A stretch of DNA of 64,000 nt, from assembly GCF_014489075.1 (NCBI RefSeq), contig NZ_JACTGR010000004.1, positions 496,001 to 560,000 on the forward strand, read 5' to 3'. Made by a program: the position numbers and the translations under genes. Positions 16,283-24,659 of the stretch are shown piece by piece. Each line of letters opens with the position of its first letter. The stretch's first letter is position 1. Under the pieces are notes generated by a model. That model ran no database searches. It saw nothing but the letters and a program-made list of their open reading frames with translations, and was not told the DNA's origin. This stretch comes from Sphingomonas sp. JC676. GTDB lineage: Bacteria; Pseudomonadota; Alphaproteobacteria; Sphingomonadales; Sphingomonadaceae.

Positions 16283-17242
16283 TTACGCCTCGGGGGTCTT
16301 GGCGGCGGCCATCGCTGACGCTTCGGTCACATCCTTCGCGGACCCCAGATCCTCGTCGGTGATGCGGCCGGCGCCAGGACCTGCACCCAGTTCGGCACCG
16401 GTGGTGCGGTTGGCCGTCGGATCCGAAATGGTCCGCGCGGCGAGCTGGGTCATGACGGCGAGGTCCTCCTTTTTCATCTCTACGGTTGCAAGTCCGTCCC
16501 CCCCGTCCATCGGGATCGCCTTGAGCACGTCATCGATACGGTCCCATTGCTCGCCGGAATTCCACGGCCCTTCCATGTCGCCATCGCCCTGCGAGGTGTT
16601 GACGTACATGTTGGTGAAGGGCGCAATTCCGGGAAGCTTGCCCGACGGGAAATTGTCCTCGATCGCGTAGAGCGCCTTTTCGAAGGACTTCTGGTGCGCG
16701 ATCTCGCGCGTCATCAGGAAGCCGAGCGCCTCCTTGATGCCGGCGTCGTCGGTGATGTTGATCAGCCGCTCGTAGACGACCTTGGCGCGGCTTTCGGCGG
16801 CGATGTTCGAGCGCAGATCGGCCGTCGGCTCGCCCCGCGAGTCGACATAGGCGGCGGTCCAGGGAACGCCGGCAGAGTCGGTGAGCGAAGGCCCACCGCC
16901 GAACAGCAATGCCTGTTTGGCGCTGTTCCCGCTCGAGCCGATCATATGGTAGAGTTCGACCTCCTCCATCTGCCCTTCGGACAACTGCGCCTTCACGCCC
17001 TTGTTGAGCATGGCAACGATGGACCCGATCACTTCGAGATGGCTCAGCTCCTCGGTAGCAATGTCGAGCAGCATGTCCTTGCGGCCTGCATCCTCCTCGC
17101 CGATGCCTTGGGTGAAGTAGCGCATCGCCGCGGCGAGCTCGCCATCGGCGCCACCGAACTGCTCGAGCATCATCAGCGCGAGCTGAGGGTTCGGTTCTGC
17201 CACGCGGACGGTATATTGCAGGCGTTTATTGTGCATGAACAT
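16283..17242 (-). CDS. Manganese catalase family protein
   Basis: A 319-residue dimanganese catalase that converts hydrogen peroxide to water and oxygen. The four-helix ligand set is visible: Glu35 (GGADGELAAAMRYF), Glu65 and His68 (ATEELSHLE), a later Glu in NIAAESRAKVVYERL and His in TREIAHQKSF. The C-terminal tail is low-complexity (Ala, Gly, Thr). It follows the glycosyltransferase/mutase fusion by 36 bp on the same strand and probably shares its EcfG-type promoter, which fits a general stress role. A hairpin terminator lies just downstream. Confidence 0.93.
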   Translation of the reverse strand: MFMHNKRLQYTVRVAEPNPQLALMMLEQFGGADGELAAAMRYFTQGIGEEDAGRKDMLLDIATEELSHLEVIGSIVAMLNKGVKAQLSEGQMEEVELYHMIGSSGNSAKQALLFGGGPSLTDSAGVPWTAAYVDSRGEPTADLRSNIAAESRAKVVYERLINITDDAGIKEALGFLMTREIAHQKSFEKALYAIEDNFPSGKLPGIAPFTNMYVNTSQGDGDMEGPWNSGEQWDRIDDVLKAIPMDGGDGLATVEMKKEDLAVMTQLAARTISDPTANRTTGAELGAGPGAGRITDEDLGSAKDVTEASAMAAAKTPEA

Positions 17243-17278
17243 GGGTACGCTCCTCTGAAAGTAATGGCTGTTTGGGGA

Positions 17279-19657
17279 TCAGCCGGCGCGTGCGGCCCGT
17301 GAAGGCGTGGGCTCGGCATAAGCGGGCTCGGCCCAGGCCGCCGACATGCGGCGATAGGTGGCAAGCGCCTGGCCGACTACCTGATCCATATTGTAGTAGC
17401 GGTAGGTCGCGAGGCGCCCGACAAAGGTCACGTCGCGCTGAGCCAGCGCAAGCGCCTCGTAGCGCTTGAACAGCGCCTGGTTCTCGGGACGCGGGATCGG
17501 ATAATAAGGATCGCCGGCATCGCTCGGGATCTCATAGGTCAAGCTGGTCTTCGCACACCGCTGGCCGGTCAGATGCTTATACTCGGTGATCCGGGTATGG
17601 GGCACGTGCTCGGACGGGAAGTTGACCACCGCCACGTCCTGGAACTTCTCGCAGTCCACCGTCTCATGACGAAATTGCAGCGAGCGATAGGGCAGCTTGC
17701 CGTAGCGATGCCCGAAATATTCGTCGATCGGGCCGGTGAAGACGAGATGGTCGTGCGGGTAGGCGACGCGGGCTTCGTCGAAATCCACGCCGAGCAGCAG
17801 GTCGATATTGGGGTGATCGAGCATGCGCTCGAACATCCGCGTATATCCCTCCAGCGGCATCGCCTGGAAGCTGTCGGTGAAATAGCGGTCGTCCTTGGAT
17901 ATGCGGGTCGGAACGCGCGCGGTCACCGACTTGTCGAGCTCCGAGGGGTCCATGCCCCATTGCTTGCGGGTATAGCCTTGGAAGAAGGTCTCGTAGAGTT
18001 CTCGCCCGACCTTGGAGATTACCACATCGGCCGAGGTCACAATCGGCTCGACCGGTTCGGCCTTGCTTTGGAGAAATGCCTCCGCCTCGGCGTCGCTTGC
18101 CAGTTCGAGATCGTAAAGCAGATTGAGCGTGGTACGGTTGATCGGCATCGGCACGCGCAGACCGTCGATATCGGCAAGGACCCGGTGCTCGTACGGCCGC
18201 CACTGGGTGAACCGCGACAGATAGTCGACGATATCGCTCGAATTGGTGTGGAAGATGTGCGGGCCATATTGGTGGATCAGCACGCCGGAATCGTCGAGCC
18301 GGTCGAAGGCGTTGCCGGCGATATGCGGTCGGCGGTCGACGACCAATACGCGCTTGCCGCCATCCCGGGCGAGCCGCTCGGCCATTACCGCACCGGCAAA
18401 GCCTGCGCCGACGACCATCACGTCGTAGCGCTTGGCGCGTTCCGCAGGCCAGCTCGTCGGAGAGACGATCGGGTGTGTTTGCGCATTGGCGCGCACCGCC
18501 CCGGCGACCAGCTCGGCCATGTGCTGGAAGGTCTCGTCCCACGACATCCGCGCCAGCAGAGCGTCGGCGTCGGTCCGCCAAGTATCCGGGCCCTGCGCCA
18601 CTGCCAGCGCCGCATTGCACGCTTCGACAAAGGCGTCGGGCGTGCCGGCGATCGAGACACCCTCGACCTTGCCATAGTGGCGGATCACATCGGTGATGGG
18701 CGTCGAAACCACAGGGCGCCCCGCCGCAAGATATTCGGGGGTCTTGGTCGGGCTGATGAAGCGCGTCGATTCGTTGATCGCGAACGGCATCAGCGCAACG
18801 TCCCACCCGCTCAGATAGGCGGGCAATTCACCATAGGTCTTGCCGCCGAGATAATGGAGGTTGGGCCGCTGCGGCAGGTCCGCGGAATCGATCTTCACGA
18901 CCGGTCCCACGATGACCACCGACCAATCCGGCCTGGCGTCGGCGAGATGCGCCAGCAGTTCGAGGTCCATGCGCTCGTCGACCACGCCATAGAATCCGAA
19001 ACGGGGGCCGGGCAGACCTGCCTGGTCGGCGGGGTCCTCGATTTGCCCCCGGGCCGCCGCGAAATGGGCGACATCGACGCTCGACGGGAAGGGATGGATA
19101 TTGCCATGGCGGCCGCGCTTGGCCTCGTAGAGACTGTAGCCGCCGGTGAAGACCAGATCGGCCTGCGCAAGCAGGCGTGCTTCGAGCGGCAACAGCTCGG
19201 CCGGCGCATCCTTGAAATTGGCCAGCTCGTCCATGCAGTCATAGACGACGCAATGCGCGTCGACATGCTCGGAGAAGGGCAGCATCATCGGGGTGTAGTA
19301 CCAGCGGGTCACAGGCTCCTTCACGCTGGCCATGTGTGCGTCCAACAGGCGCTTCAACATGGCCTGCTCGCCTGCGGGGGACTCGCCGCGCGGCAGATAG
19401 GGCGTTGCAACGACCACGTTCGTTTCCGGATCGCGCGCCATGTCCAGTCGGGGGCTCGTACCGGCGTCCAAATACAGCGGCTCTTCCCAGAACAGCACGT
19501 CGCTGGCCCGGGCGAAGCGGCTCATCAAATGCTGTGGCCGCTGGAACACGAAGGCCCAGCGCAGATGGCTGAAGCACAGCACTGTCTGCCCCTCGCCATC
19601 GGCGGCGCGCGCGTCATCAATCTCCGGCGCAAAGCCGAAGCCCGTCAGGCGGACCAT
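17279..19657 (-). CDS. Glycosyltransferase / UDP-galactopyranose mutase fusion
   Basis: A 792-residue two-domain protein. Residues 1 to about 400 are a GT-B glycosyltransferase beginning TVLCFSHLRWAFVFQRPQHL with a C-terminal FISPTKTPEYLAAGRPVVST nucleotide-sugar site. From about 408 a flavin-binding UDP-galactopyranose mutase follows: VVGAGFAGAVMAERLARDGG, HIAGNAFD, GPHIFHT, the substrate-loop region GYTRKQWGMDPSEL and a C-terminal RLATYRYYNMDQV. The mutase interconverts UDP-galactopyranose and UDP-galactofuranose, so the transferase half may use galactofuranose on a surface glycan. It is first in an operon with manganese catalase, behind an EcfG-type promoter. Confidence 0.9.
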   Translation of the reverse strand: MVRLTGFGFAPEIDDARAADGEGQTVLCFSHLRWAFVFQRPQHLMSRFARASDVLFWEEPLYLDAGTSPRLDMARDPETNVVVATPYLPRGESPAGEQAMLKRLLDAHMASVKEPVTRWYYTPMMLPFSEHVDAHCVVYDCMDELANFKDAPAELLPLEARLLAQADLVFTGGYSLYEAKRGRHGNIHPFPSSVDVAHFAAARGQIEDPADQAGLPGPRFGFYGVVDERMDLELLAHLADARPDWSVVIVGPVVKIDSADLPQRPNLHYLGGKTYGELPAYLSGWDVALMPFAINESTRFISPTKTPEYLAAGRPVVSTPITDVIRHYGKVEGVSIAGTPDAFVEACNAALAVAQGPDTWRTDADALLARMSWDETFQHMAELVAGAVRANAQTHPIVSPTSWPAERAKRYDVMVVGAGFAGAVMAERLARDGGKRVLVVDRRPHIAGNAFDRLDDSGVLIHQYGPHIFHTNSSDIVDYLSRFTQWRPYEHRVLADIDGLRVPMPINRTTLNLLYDLELASDAEAEAFLQSKAEPVEPIVTSADVVISKVGRELYETFFQGYTRKQWGMDPSELDKSVTARVPTRISKDDRYFTDSFQAMPLEGYTRMFERMLDHPNIDLLLGVDFDEARVAYPHDHLVFTGPIDEYFGHRYGKLPYRSLQFRHETVDCEKFQDVAVVNFPSEHVPHTRITEYKHLTGQRCAKTSLTYEIPSDAGDPYYPIPRPENQALFKRYEALALAQRDVTFVGRLATYRYYNMDQVVGQALATYRRMSAAWAEPAYAEPTPSRAARAG

Positions 19658-19711
19658 GCTGATTCCTTAGAACTGGAGGCGAGCGATCAAAAGAAAGTCA
19701 CTCAAGGGATG

Positions 19712-19736
19712 AACTGACTCGCCGAGTGTTCGTTCC
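19712..19736 (-). promoter_or_regulatory. EcfG-type general stress promoter for the mutase fusion and catalase
   Basis: The minus strand reads GGAAC, 16 bases, AGTT (equivalently GGAAC-N17-GTT). It lies about 55 bases before the fusion start, in a 243-bp AT-rich divergent region shared with the GH1/RmlD gene. Confidence 0.65.
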
Positions 19737-19900
19737 CGTAAATGCTTGTAGCGCATCGAATAATCTAAAATCATAACCTAGATTACGTATTGATTTGGAT
19801 TAGTCTAATATATCGGCATGCAGGTGTACTTGCAGAACTAAAGTAACATCGAAGGCTATTATTTACGTCAACTTGTCGTGGTCAAGTATCGGACCTGTCG

Positions 19901-22129
19901 TTGGAGCTCTGGGGCGGCCATGAGTGCACGGTCAATCGCGTCGCCGACGCCTTCACCGACCAGTCGCAGCTGAGCGGCCACGACGAACGCGACGACGATC
20001 TCGAGCGCTTCGCGGCGCTGGGGGTCAAGGCGTTGCGTTATCCGGTGCTTTGGGAGCGGATCGCTCCGGACGATCCGGGCGTGCTCGACTGGCGATGGAC
20101 CGATGCGCGGCTGGCGCGCCTGCGCGCGCTCGGGATTCGCCCTATCGCCGGGCTCGTCCATCATGGCAGCGGGCCCAGCTATACCAGCCTGCTCGACGAC
20201 CGCTTCCCCGAGCAATTGGCCCGCTTCGCCGGGGCGGCTGCCGGGCGGTACGACTGGGTCGAGGATTGGACCCCGGTCAACGAGCCGCTGACCACGGCAC
20301 GCTTCTCGGCGCTCTATGGCCACTGGTACCCGCACGCACGCGACGAGCGCAGCTTCTGGCAGGCGCTGCTCAATCAGGTCGACGGCATCCGCCTGTCGAT
20401 GCGCGCGATCCGGGCCGTCAATCCGGCGGCGCGGCTGATCCAGACCGAGGATCTCGGCCGGAGCTGGGCAACGGTCCCGCTGCGTCACCAGGCCGGATTC
20501 GACAATATCCGGCGCTGGATGAGCTGGGATCTGCTGTGCGGACGTGTCGTTCCCGAGCATCCCATGTGGAACCGCCTCGTGGGTTATGGCTTCGGCGCGC
20601 GGCTGGCGGCGATCGCCGACGATTCCTGTCCGCCGGACCTGATCGGCGTGAACCATTACCTGACCAGCGACCGCTTTCTCGACCATCGCCTCCGCCGCTA
20701 TCCGGCGCATGCGCTCGGCGGTAATGCGGAGCAGCGCTACGCCGATATCGAGGCGATCCGCGTCCTCGACCCGGCGCCCCCCGGTCTGCGCGGCGTGCTG
20801 CGCGAAGCCTGGGATCGCTATCATATCCCACTGGCGGTTACCGAGGTCCATAATGGCTGCTCACGCGAGGAGCAGATGCGCTGGATGGGCGAAGCCTGGC
20901 GGATTGCGCGCGAGCTGCGGGCCGAGGGGCTCGATATCCGCGCCGTGACCAGCTGGGCGCTGCTCGGCAGCCATGGCTGGGACACTCTGCTCACCGCGCC
21001 GGGCAAATATGAGCCCGGGGCTTTCGACACGCGCGGCGGCGCGCCGGAGCCGACCGCGCTTGCCGGCATGCTGGCGATGATCGACCGCCCCGACGCACAA
21101 CATCCGGTCGCGCGCGGCGCCGGCTGGTGGCGCCGGCCGATCCGCTTGCTCTATCCCCCGGTGCCGCGCCCGGCACCGTTGGCGGATAATGTCGGCGCCG
21201 TCGACTGGCGCGCCAAGGCGCAGGTGCCGCTGCTCATCTGTGGTGCGTCGGGGACGCTGGGCCGTGCCTTCGCACGCGCCTGTGTCCACCGCGGCATCGC
21301 CCATGTCCTGCTTGCGCGCGAGGCGCTCGACCTGACCGATCCGCGAAGCGTCGCCGTCGCGCTCGAGACGCATCGGCCCTGGGCGGTGATCAACGCCGCC
21401 GGATGGGTCCGGGTCGACGATGCCGAGACGGACGCGCAGGGCTGCGCGCGGGTCAATGTCCAGGGCGCGCTGGACCTGGCCCGGCTCTGCGCCGAGCGCG
21501 GCATCCCCACGGTGAGCTTCTCGAGCGACCTGGTGTTCGACGGTGCCAAACGGTCGCCTTATGTCGAAGCGGACGAAGTCGCTCCGCTCGGCGTCTACGG
21601 CGCAAGCAAGGCGCTTGCCGATCAGCGCCTGCTCGAACTCGACGGTGCGCATCTCGTCATCCGCACCGCGGCTTTCTTTTCGCCGGACGATCCGCACAAC
21701 TTCGCGATGCAGCTGGCGGCGTGCCTGCTCGCAGGGGACCGGTTCGGTGCGTCCGACCAGCACATCGTCTCGCCTACCTATGTGCCGCATCTGTGCGACG
21801 CCGTGCTTGACCTGCTGATCGATGGAGCGACCGGCCTGTGGCATGTCGCAGGTGGCACGGCCTTGTCTTGGCACGCATTCGCGATGGAGATTGCCCGTCG
21901 TTGCGGACTGCGCGCGGACCTTGTCGACACCGCGCCCGGCGAAGCGCTGGGATGGATTGGCGAGCGCCCTGCTTATGCCGCGCTGGGGAGCAACCGGGGC
22001 CTGGTGCTGCCCGGATTCGAGGCCGCGATCGAGCAGTTCGCCGAGCATCTGCGAACCTCCACGCTATCGCATCTCAATTTGCGGGGCATGGCAGCTACAC
22101 GACCGGTCGGCATGGCATCTGGAGCCTGA
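19901..22129 (+). CDS. GH1-like glycosidase / dTDP-4-dehydrorhamnose reductase (RmlD-like) fusion
   Basis: A 742-residue fusion. Residues 1 to about 420 are a family-1 glycosidase-like barrel with the acid/base Glu128 in WTPVNEP and the nucleophile Glu315 in AVTEVHNG. From about 440 there is a Rossmann reductase of the RmlD type with ICGASGTLGRAFARA, SFSSDLVFDG and the YGASK catalytic pair. Start: TTG at 19901, weak ribosome site, no in-frame ATG nearby. RmlD makes dTDP-rhamnose; whether the barrel hydrolyses or binds glycans is unclear. Divergent from the galactofuranose-type fusion, so the two probably serve the same stress-linked surface glycan. Confidence 0.82.
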   Translation: MELWGGHECTVNRVADAFTDQSQLSGHDERDDDLERFAALGVKALRYPVLWERIAPDDPGVLDWRWTDARLARLRALGIRPIAGLVHHGSGPSYTSLLDDRFPEQLARFAGAAAGRYDWVEDWTPVNEPLTTARFSALYGHWYPHARDERSFWQALLNQVDGIRLSMRAIRAVNPAARLIQTEDLGRSWATVPLRHQAGFDNIRRWMSWDLLCGRVVPEHPMWNRLVGYGFGARLAAIADDSCPPDLIGVNHYLTSDRFLDHRLRRYPAHALGGNAEQRYADIEAIRVLDPAPPGLRGVLREAWDRYHIPLAVTEVHNGCSREEQMRWMGEAWRIARELRAEGLDIRAVTSWALLGSHGWDTLLTAPGKYEPGAFDTRGGAPEPTALAGMLAMIDRPDAQHPVARGAGWWRRPIRLLYPPVPRPAPLADNVGAVDWRAKAQVPLLICGASGTLGRAFARACVHRGIAHVLLAREALDLTDPRSVAVALETHRPWAVINAAGWVRVDDAETDAQGCARVNVQGALDLARLCAERGIPTVSFSSDLVFDGAKRSPYVEADEVAPLGVYGASKALADQRLLELDGAHLVIRTAAFFSPDDPHNFAMQLAACLLAGDRFGASDQHIVSPTYVPHLCDAVLDLLIDGATGLWHVAGGTALSWHAFAMEIARRCGLRADLVDTAPGEALGWIGERPAYAALGSNRGLVLPGFEAAIEQFAEHLRTSTLSHLNLRGMAATRPVGMASGA

Positions 22130-22653
22130 TGAAACACGAACCCGCTAACCTTTCCCCAGAGCGAGCGTTGCTGCGACAAGCCGGAACAGCACTCTCGCGG
22201 AGGCAGTGGCCAGCCTGCTGGACACCGCCGCGCATAGCCCTGCCCAGAAATACTTTGACTAAGGCAAGCCAGTGCAAGGAGCGGGAGAGGCGAGCGTAGG
22301 AGGCATTGGCAGCGTCAGGGCGAGGGGGAAGGTGCGGCATCGATAATCCTTGCATCGTCCAATGCCGACGCTCCCGGGCCTTGCTTGATTATCGTCGTCA
22401 GGCCCGTGCAGTTTCGCCGCGGCACGCTCTGGAATTCGTCGGTGTTGCGCGAAATGGCCCGGGCCGATTTCCAAGCGTGGGTCGAGCAATCGCGGTTCGT
22501 GAGCGGAGCCGAACATGCCTAGCTTACCGAACAGCCTCGCGGGGTTGTCCGGTACGATGTGCGCCCCAAGACGCCATCGAGCGGCACCCCGACTTCGCCG
22601 GCCTCCATCCACTCATTGCCCTGTCGTCGGCGAACGGCCCATTGGACAATGGC
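22130..22653. other. Stretch without an intact gene
   Basis: About 520 bp. A plus-strand frame from about 22340 to 22518 reads MARADFQAWVEQSRF near its end and could be the tail of a decayed gene; that string is reminiscent of subunit II of quinol oxidases, but the rest does not fit and no start is evident. Nothing else is supported. Confidence 0.35.
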
Positions 22654-22824
22654 CTATTCGCGAGCCGCGTCTTCGCGACCCTGTTCCTTATACATCTCGC
22701 GGGTGGCCTGCTCGGTACGTTCGATTTCGCGGCGCGAGCCGCGATTGTGCGTGAGAGCCCAGAGCAGCCCCACGGCGAAGATGATCGGCCCGCCAATGAT
22801 CACGAACCCCCAAATTCCTTCCAT
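22654..22824 (-). CDS. Small single-pass membrane protein (56 aa)
   Basis: Begins MEGIWGFVIIGGPIIFAVGL: one N-terminal membrane segment of about 22 residues, then a charged cytoplasmic tail with RREIERTEQATREMYKEQGR. The GAGGTGAGG ribosome site is well placed. Small proteins of this design are frequent in sphingomonads; some sit in stress operons. No function is known. Confidence 0.65.
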   Translation of the reverse strand: MEGIWGFVIIGGPIIFAVGLLWALTHNRGSRREIERTEQATREMYKEQGREDAARE

Positions 22825-22914
22825 TGCCTCACCTCAAGCTTGCGTTGCCGCCGGTGTCGGGCGGTCACAAACAAAGGGGTGCCGCACGCAAAAGTTCCGG
22901 GCTGCGGCCACCCG

Positions 22915-22984
22915 ATTCACATAGGTTTGCAAGAAATCCGATGCCACCTCGGCGCTGCGGAAAAAGAGCTAAACCTATGTGAAT
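22915..22984. repeat. 70-bp element bounded by perfect 14-bp inverted repeats
   Basis: ATTCACATAGGTTT at 22915-22928 and its exact reverse complement AAACCTATGTGAAT at 22971-22984 enclose 42 bp. The flanks show no obvious target-site duplication. Between two small membrane-protein genes it could be a miniature element, a regulator binding site pair or a large hairpin. The arms are AT-rich against a GC-rich background. Confidence 0.75.
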
Positions 22985-23010
22985 AAGAGCTGTTTTCGAC
23001 CATGACTCGC

Positions 23011-23035
23011 GGAACGGCGACGGGCTCAGGCGGTT
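23011..23035 (+). promoter_or_regulatory. EcfG-type general stress promoter for the small membrane protein at 23068
   Basis: GGAAC, 16 bases, GGTT (GGAAC-N17-GTT), 32 bases upstream of the ATG. The spacing matches the other sites found in this window. Confidence 0.7.
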
Positions 23036-23067
23036 ACGTGCACTCCTATGCTGAGGAGGTGGCCTGA

Positions 23068-23349
23068 ATGCTATTCTTGCTGCTGTTCGCAATCGGCGCT
23101 GTACTCGGCGCTGTCGCTGCCGCGATCGGGCAAGTCGACCGACGACCCGTTTTCTTTGGCTATGTGAAGATCGCTATCCTCGGCGCGCTGTTCGGTGGAT
23201 ATGTTCTGGCCGACGCCATCGGCCATGAGCCTGCGCATCCCGGCGACCTGGACCTCGTCGTGCTATTGGCCGCGATATTCGGCGCGATCGCCGTATTAGT
23301 GCTCTTGTGGGCCGTCGCGAACTCCTTACGTCGCGGTACCCCCCGGTAG
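23068..23349 (+). CDS. Small three-segment membrane protein
   Basis: A 93-residue protein with membrane segments at about 2-20 (LFLLLFAIGAVLGAVAAAIG), 30-48 (YVKIAILGALFGGYVLADA) and 62-85 (VVLLAAIFGAIAVLVLLWAV) and a basic C-terminus NSLRRGTPR. In size and layout it resembles the GlsB-type protein at 15482 without clear sequence identity. A very strong ribosome site (GAGGAGGTGG) and an EcfG-type promoter precede it, and a terminator hairpin follows. Confidence 0.7.
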   Translation: MLFLLLFAIGAVLGAVAAAIGQVDRRPVFFGYVKIAILGALFGGYVLADAIGHEPAHPGDLDLVVLLAAIFGAIAVLVLLWAVANSLRRGTPR

Positions 23350-23356
23350 AAGCCAG

Positions 23357-23378
23357 GGGCGGCGAACTCCTGCCGCCC
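23357..23378 (+). terminator. Terminator hairpin
   Basis: A 7-bp GGGCGGC / GCCGCCC stem with an eight-base loop, followed by TTCTTC, eight bases after the stop of the gene at 23068. Confidence 0.55.
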
Positions 23379-23610
23379 TTCTTCAAGCGGCGTGCCAAGC
23401 GGCCGGCCTTGCCAAACACGATATCGAACGCGGTACGGCGTGTTGCTGCCGTCGCTCACGAGATAGACGCCGAACTTGTCCCCGCGGATTCAGTCGCGTC
23501 ACGGTCTCCCGTCGAACTCGCGCATGAGGCCGATGACGCCAGGGTGGCGGGCTCTGGGCTTCAAAATCGATGGGTAATTCTGGATTGCGAATTTGGACGG
23601 GTCTTGAGTA

Positions 23611-23640
23611 GCCCTTTCGTCGAGCGCTCGGCGAAAGGGC
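23611..23640 (-). terminator. Terminator-like hairpin after the DUF2231 operon
   Basis: A perfect 9-bp stem GCCCTTTCG / CGAAAGGGC whose loop region is itself palindromic (CGAGCGCTCG). It lies ten bases beyond the DUF2231 stop codon. The 230 bp before it on the plus-strand side contain nothing recognisable. Confidence 0.5.
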
Positions 23641-23649
23641 CTGCCTTGA

Positions 23650-24111
23650 TCACTCGCCGGCCTTGCCGGCCGTCACGCCGACGCCATGACGGTACACCAT
23701 TGTCCACCCCATCCAGCCGGTGACATGGATCCCAACGAACACGATCGCCGAGAGGATGAAGCATGCCAGCGGAAGGCCGTTTACCGCGCCGTAGCGCAGC
23801 ATAAGATTGAAGGCCGAGAGCACGAGGATAAAGACGTTGCCGATCAGGTGGATGTTCGCCGCCTTCAGGTTCCTGATCTCGCGGCTGCCATAATAGTCGA
23901 TGAAGCCGAACAGCGCCGCCAGCACGCCGAGCAGGATGCCTGCTGCCAGCGCATAATATGCAGCGGTCGCTAGGATCGGATCATGAAGCAGGTAGAAGAG
24001 CCCGTCGCAGGAAAAGGTCGCGACGAAAAGGGCGATTGGCAGGGCCACCGTCATCGGGTGGATCGGCCGTCCGGCAATGCTGGCGATGCTGCGAGGCGTC
24101 TGCTCGGTCAC
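23650..24111 (-). CDS. DUF2231 membrane protein
   Basis: A 153-residue inner-membrane protein with four predicted segments, GRPIHPMTVALPIALFVATF near the start, then AAYYALAAGILLGVLAALFG, IHLIGNVFILVLSAFNLML and CFILSAIVFVGIHVTGWMGW. The PIHPMTVALPIA opening is typical of DUF2231. It starts at GTG inside a GTGA overlap with the gene upstream, so it is the last cistron of a four-gene operon (26338 to 23650). The family is of unknown function; some members are linked to redox or metal proteins. Confidence 0.85.
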   Translation of the reverse strand: MTEQTPRSIASIAGRPIHPMTVALPIALFVATFSCDGLFYLLHDPILATAAYYALAAGILLGVLAALFGFIDYYGSREIRNLKAANIHLIGNVFILVLSAFNLMLRYGAVNGLPLACFILSAIVFVGIHVTGWMGWTMVYRHGVGVTAGKAGE

Positions 24112-24659
24112 TCGTCCACCAGGCGGCCCCGCCGCCGCCGCGCCGCGACTAGTCCGATGGCAAGCACTGCGATGCCGGCCGTCATCGCCGCCTTCTTGGC
24201 CAAACCTTTCTTGTTGAACTGCAGCTCGGAGCGCATGCCCATCTCCGCCGGAATGTTGGGAATGCGCGCGTGGGCCAGGTCGTCGACCACGCCTTCGAGG
24301 ACATTCACCCGGTCGGCCCCAAGCAGCAGCAGCCAGTGCAGCCAGTTGGATTCGCTCCACCGGAAGGCGAGGCGCCGCAACATTCCGCTAAGCCCGCTGG
24401 GCGGCACCGACGTACCGACCACGGCAGGCTGGCGGATATGCTCGATCGATTGAAGAATCTCCACCCCGGGATCCTGGATGGGCGGGCGGTCCCATTTGCG
24501 TGTGAGGCCTTGGTCGCGCGACTGGTCACGCATCGGATAGGTCGGATCGTTGCTGCTGTCTGCATCGACGCCCCAGCCGACGATCCTTAATGTGTCCACA
24601 AGGCCCGGGCTGTCCGTCTTGGCGGGCAGCTTGGCGGCGGGTTTTTGCTCAGCTGGCAT
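24108..24659 (-). CDS. Hypothetical protein with C-terminal membrane anchor
   Basis: A 183-residue protein beginning MPAEQKPAAKLPAKTDSPGL. The N-terminal half is polar (GLVDTLRIVGWGVDADSSND, PTYPMRDQS), a middle part reads SNWLHWLLLLGADRVNVLEG, and the C-terminus has one hydrophobic stretch (AAMTAGIAVLAIGLVAA) then RRRRGR. The start overlaps the dehydrogenase end by 11 bp. Genes of this type are often seen beside the same zinc dehydrogenase in Alphaproteobacteria, suggesting a shared membrane-linked process. Function unknown. Confidence 0.7.
   Translation of the reverse strand: MPAEQKPAAKLPAKTDSPGLVDTLRIVGWGVDADSSNDPTYPMRDQSRDQGLTRKWDRPPIQDPGVEILQSIEHIRQPAVVGTSVPPSGLSGMLRRLAFRWSESNWLHWLLLLGADRVNVLEGVVDDLAHARIPNIPAEMGMRSELQFNKKGLAKKAAMTAGIAVLAIGLVAARRRRGRLVDE

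Noticed and set aside
17573..19717. 714-codon rightward ORF opposite the mutase fusion
   Set aside because: Antisense shadow of a well-supported two-domain protein; composition rich in His, Arg and Gly without motifs.
22340..22520. Quinol oxidase subunit II (CyoA) remnant
   Set aside because: Only a short string, ARADFQAWVEQSR, looks similar; the surrounding frame does not follow the family.
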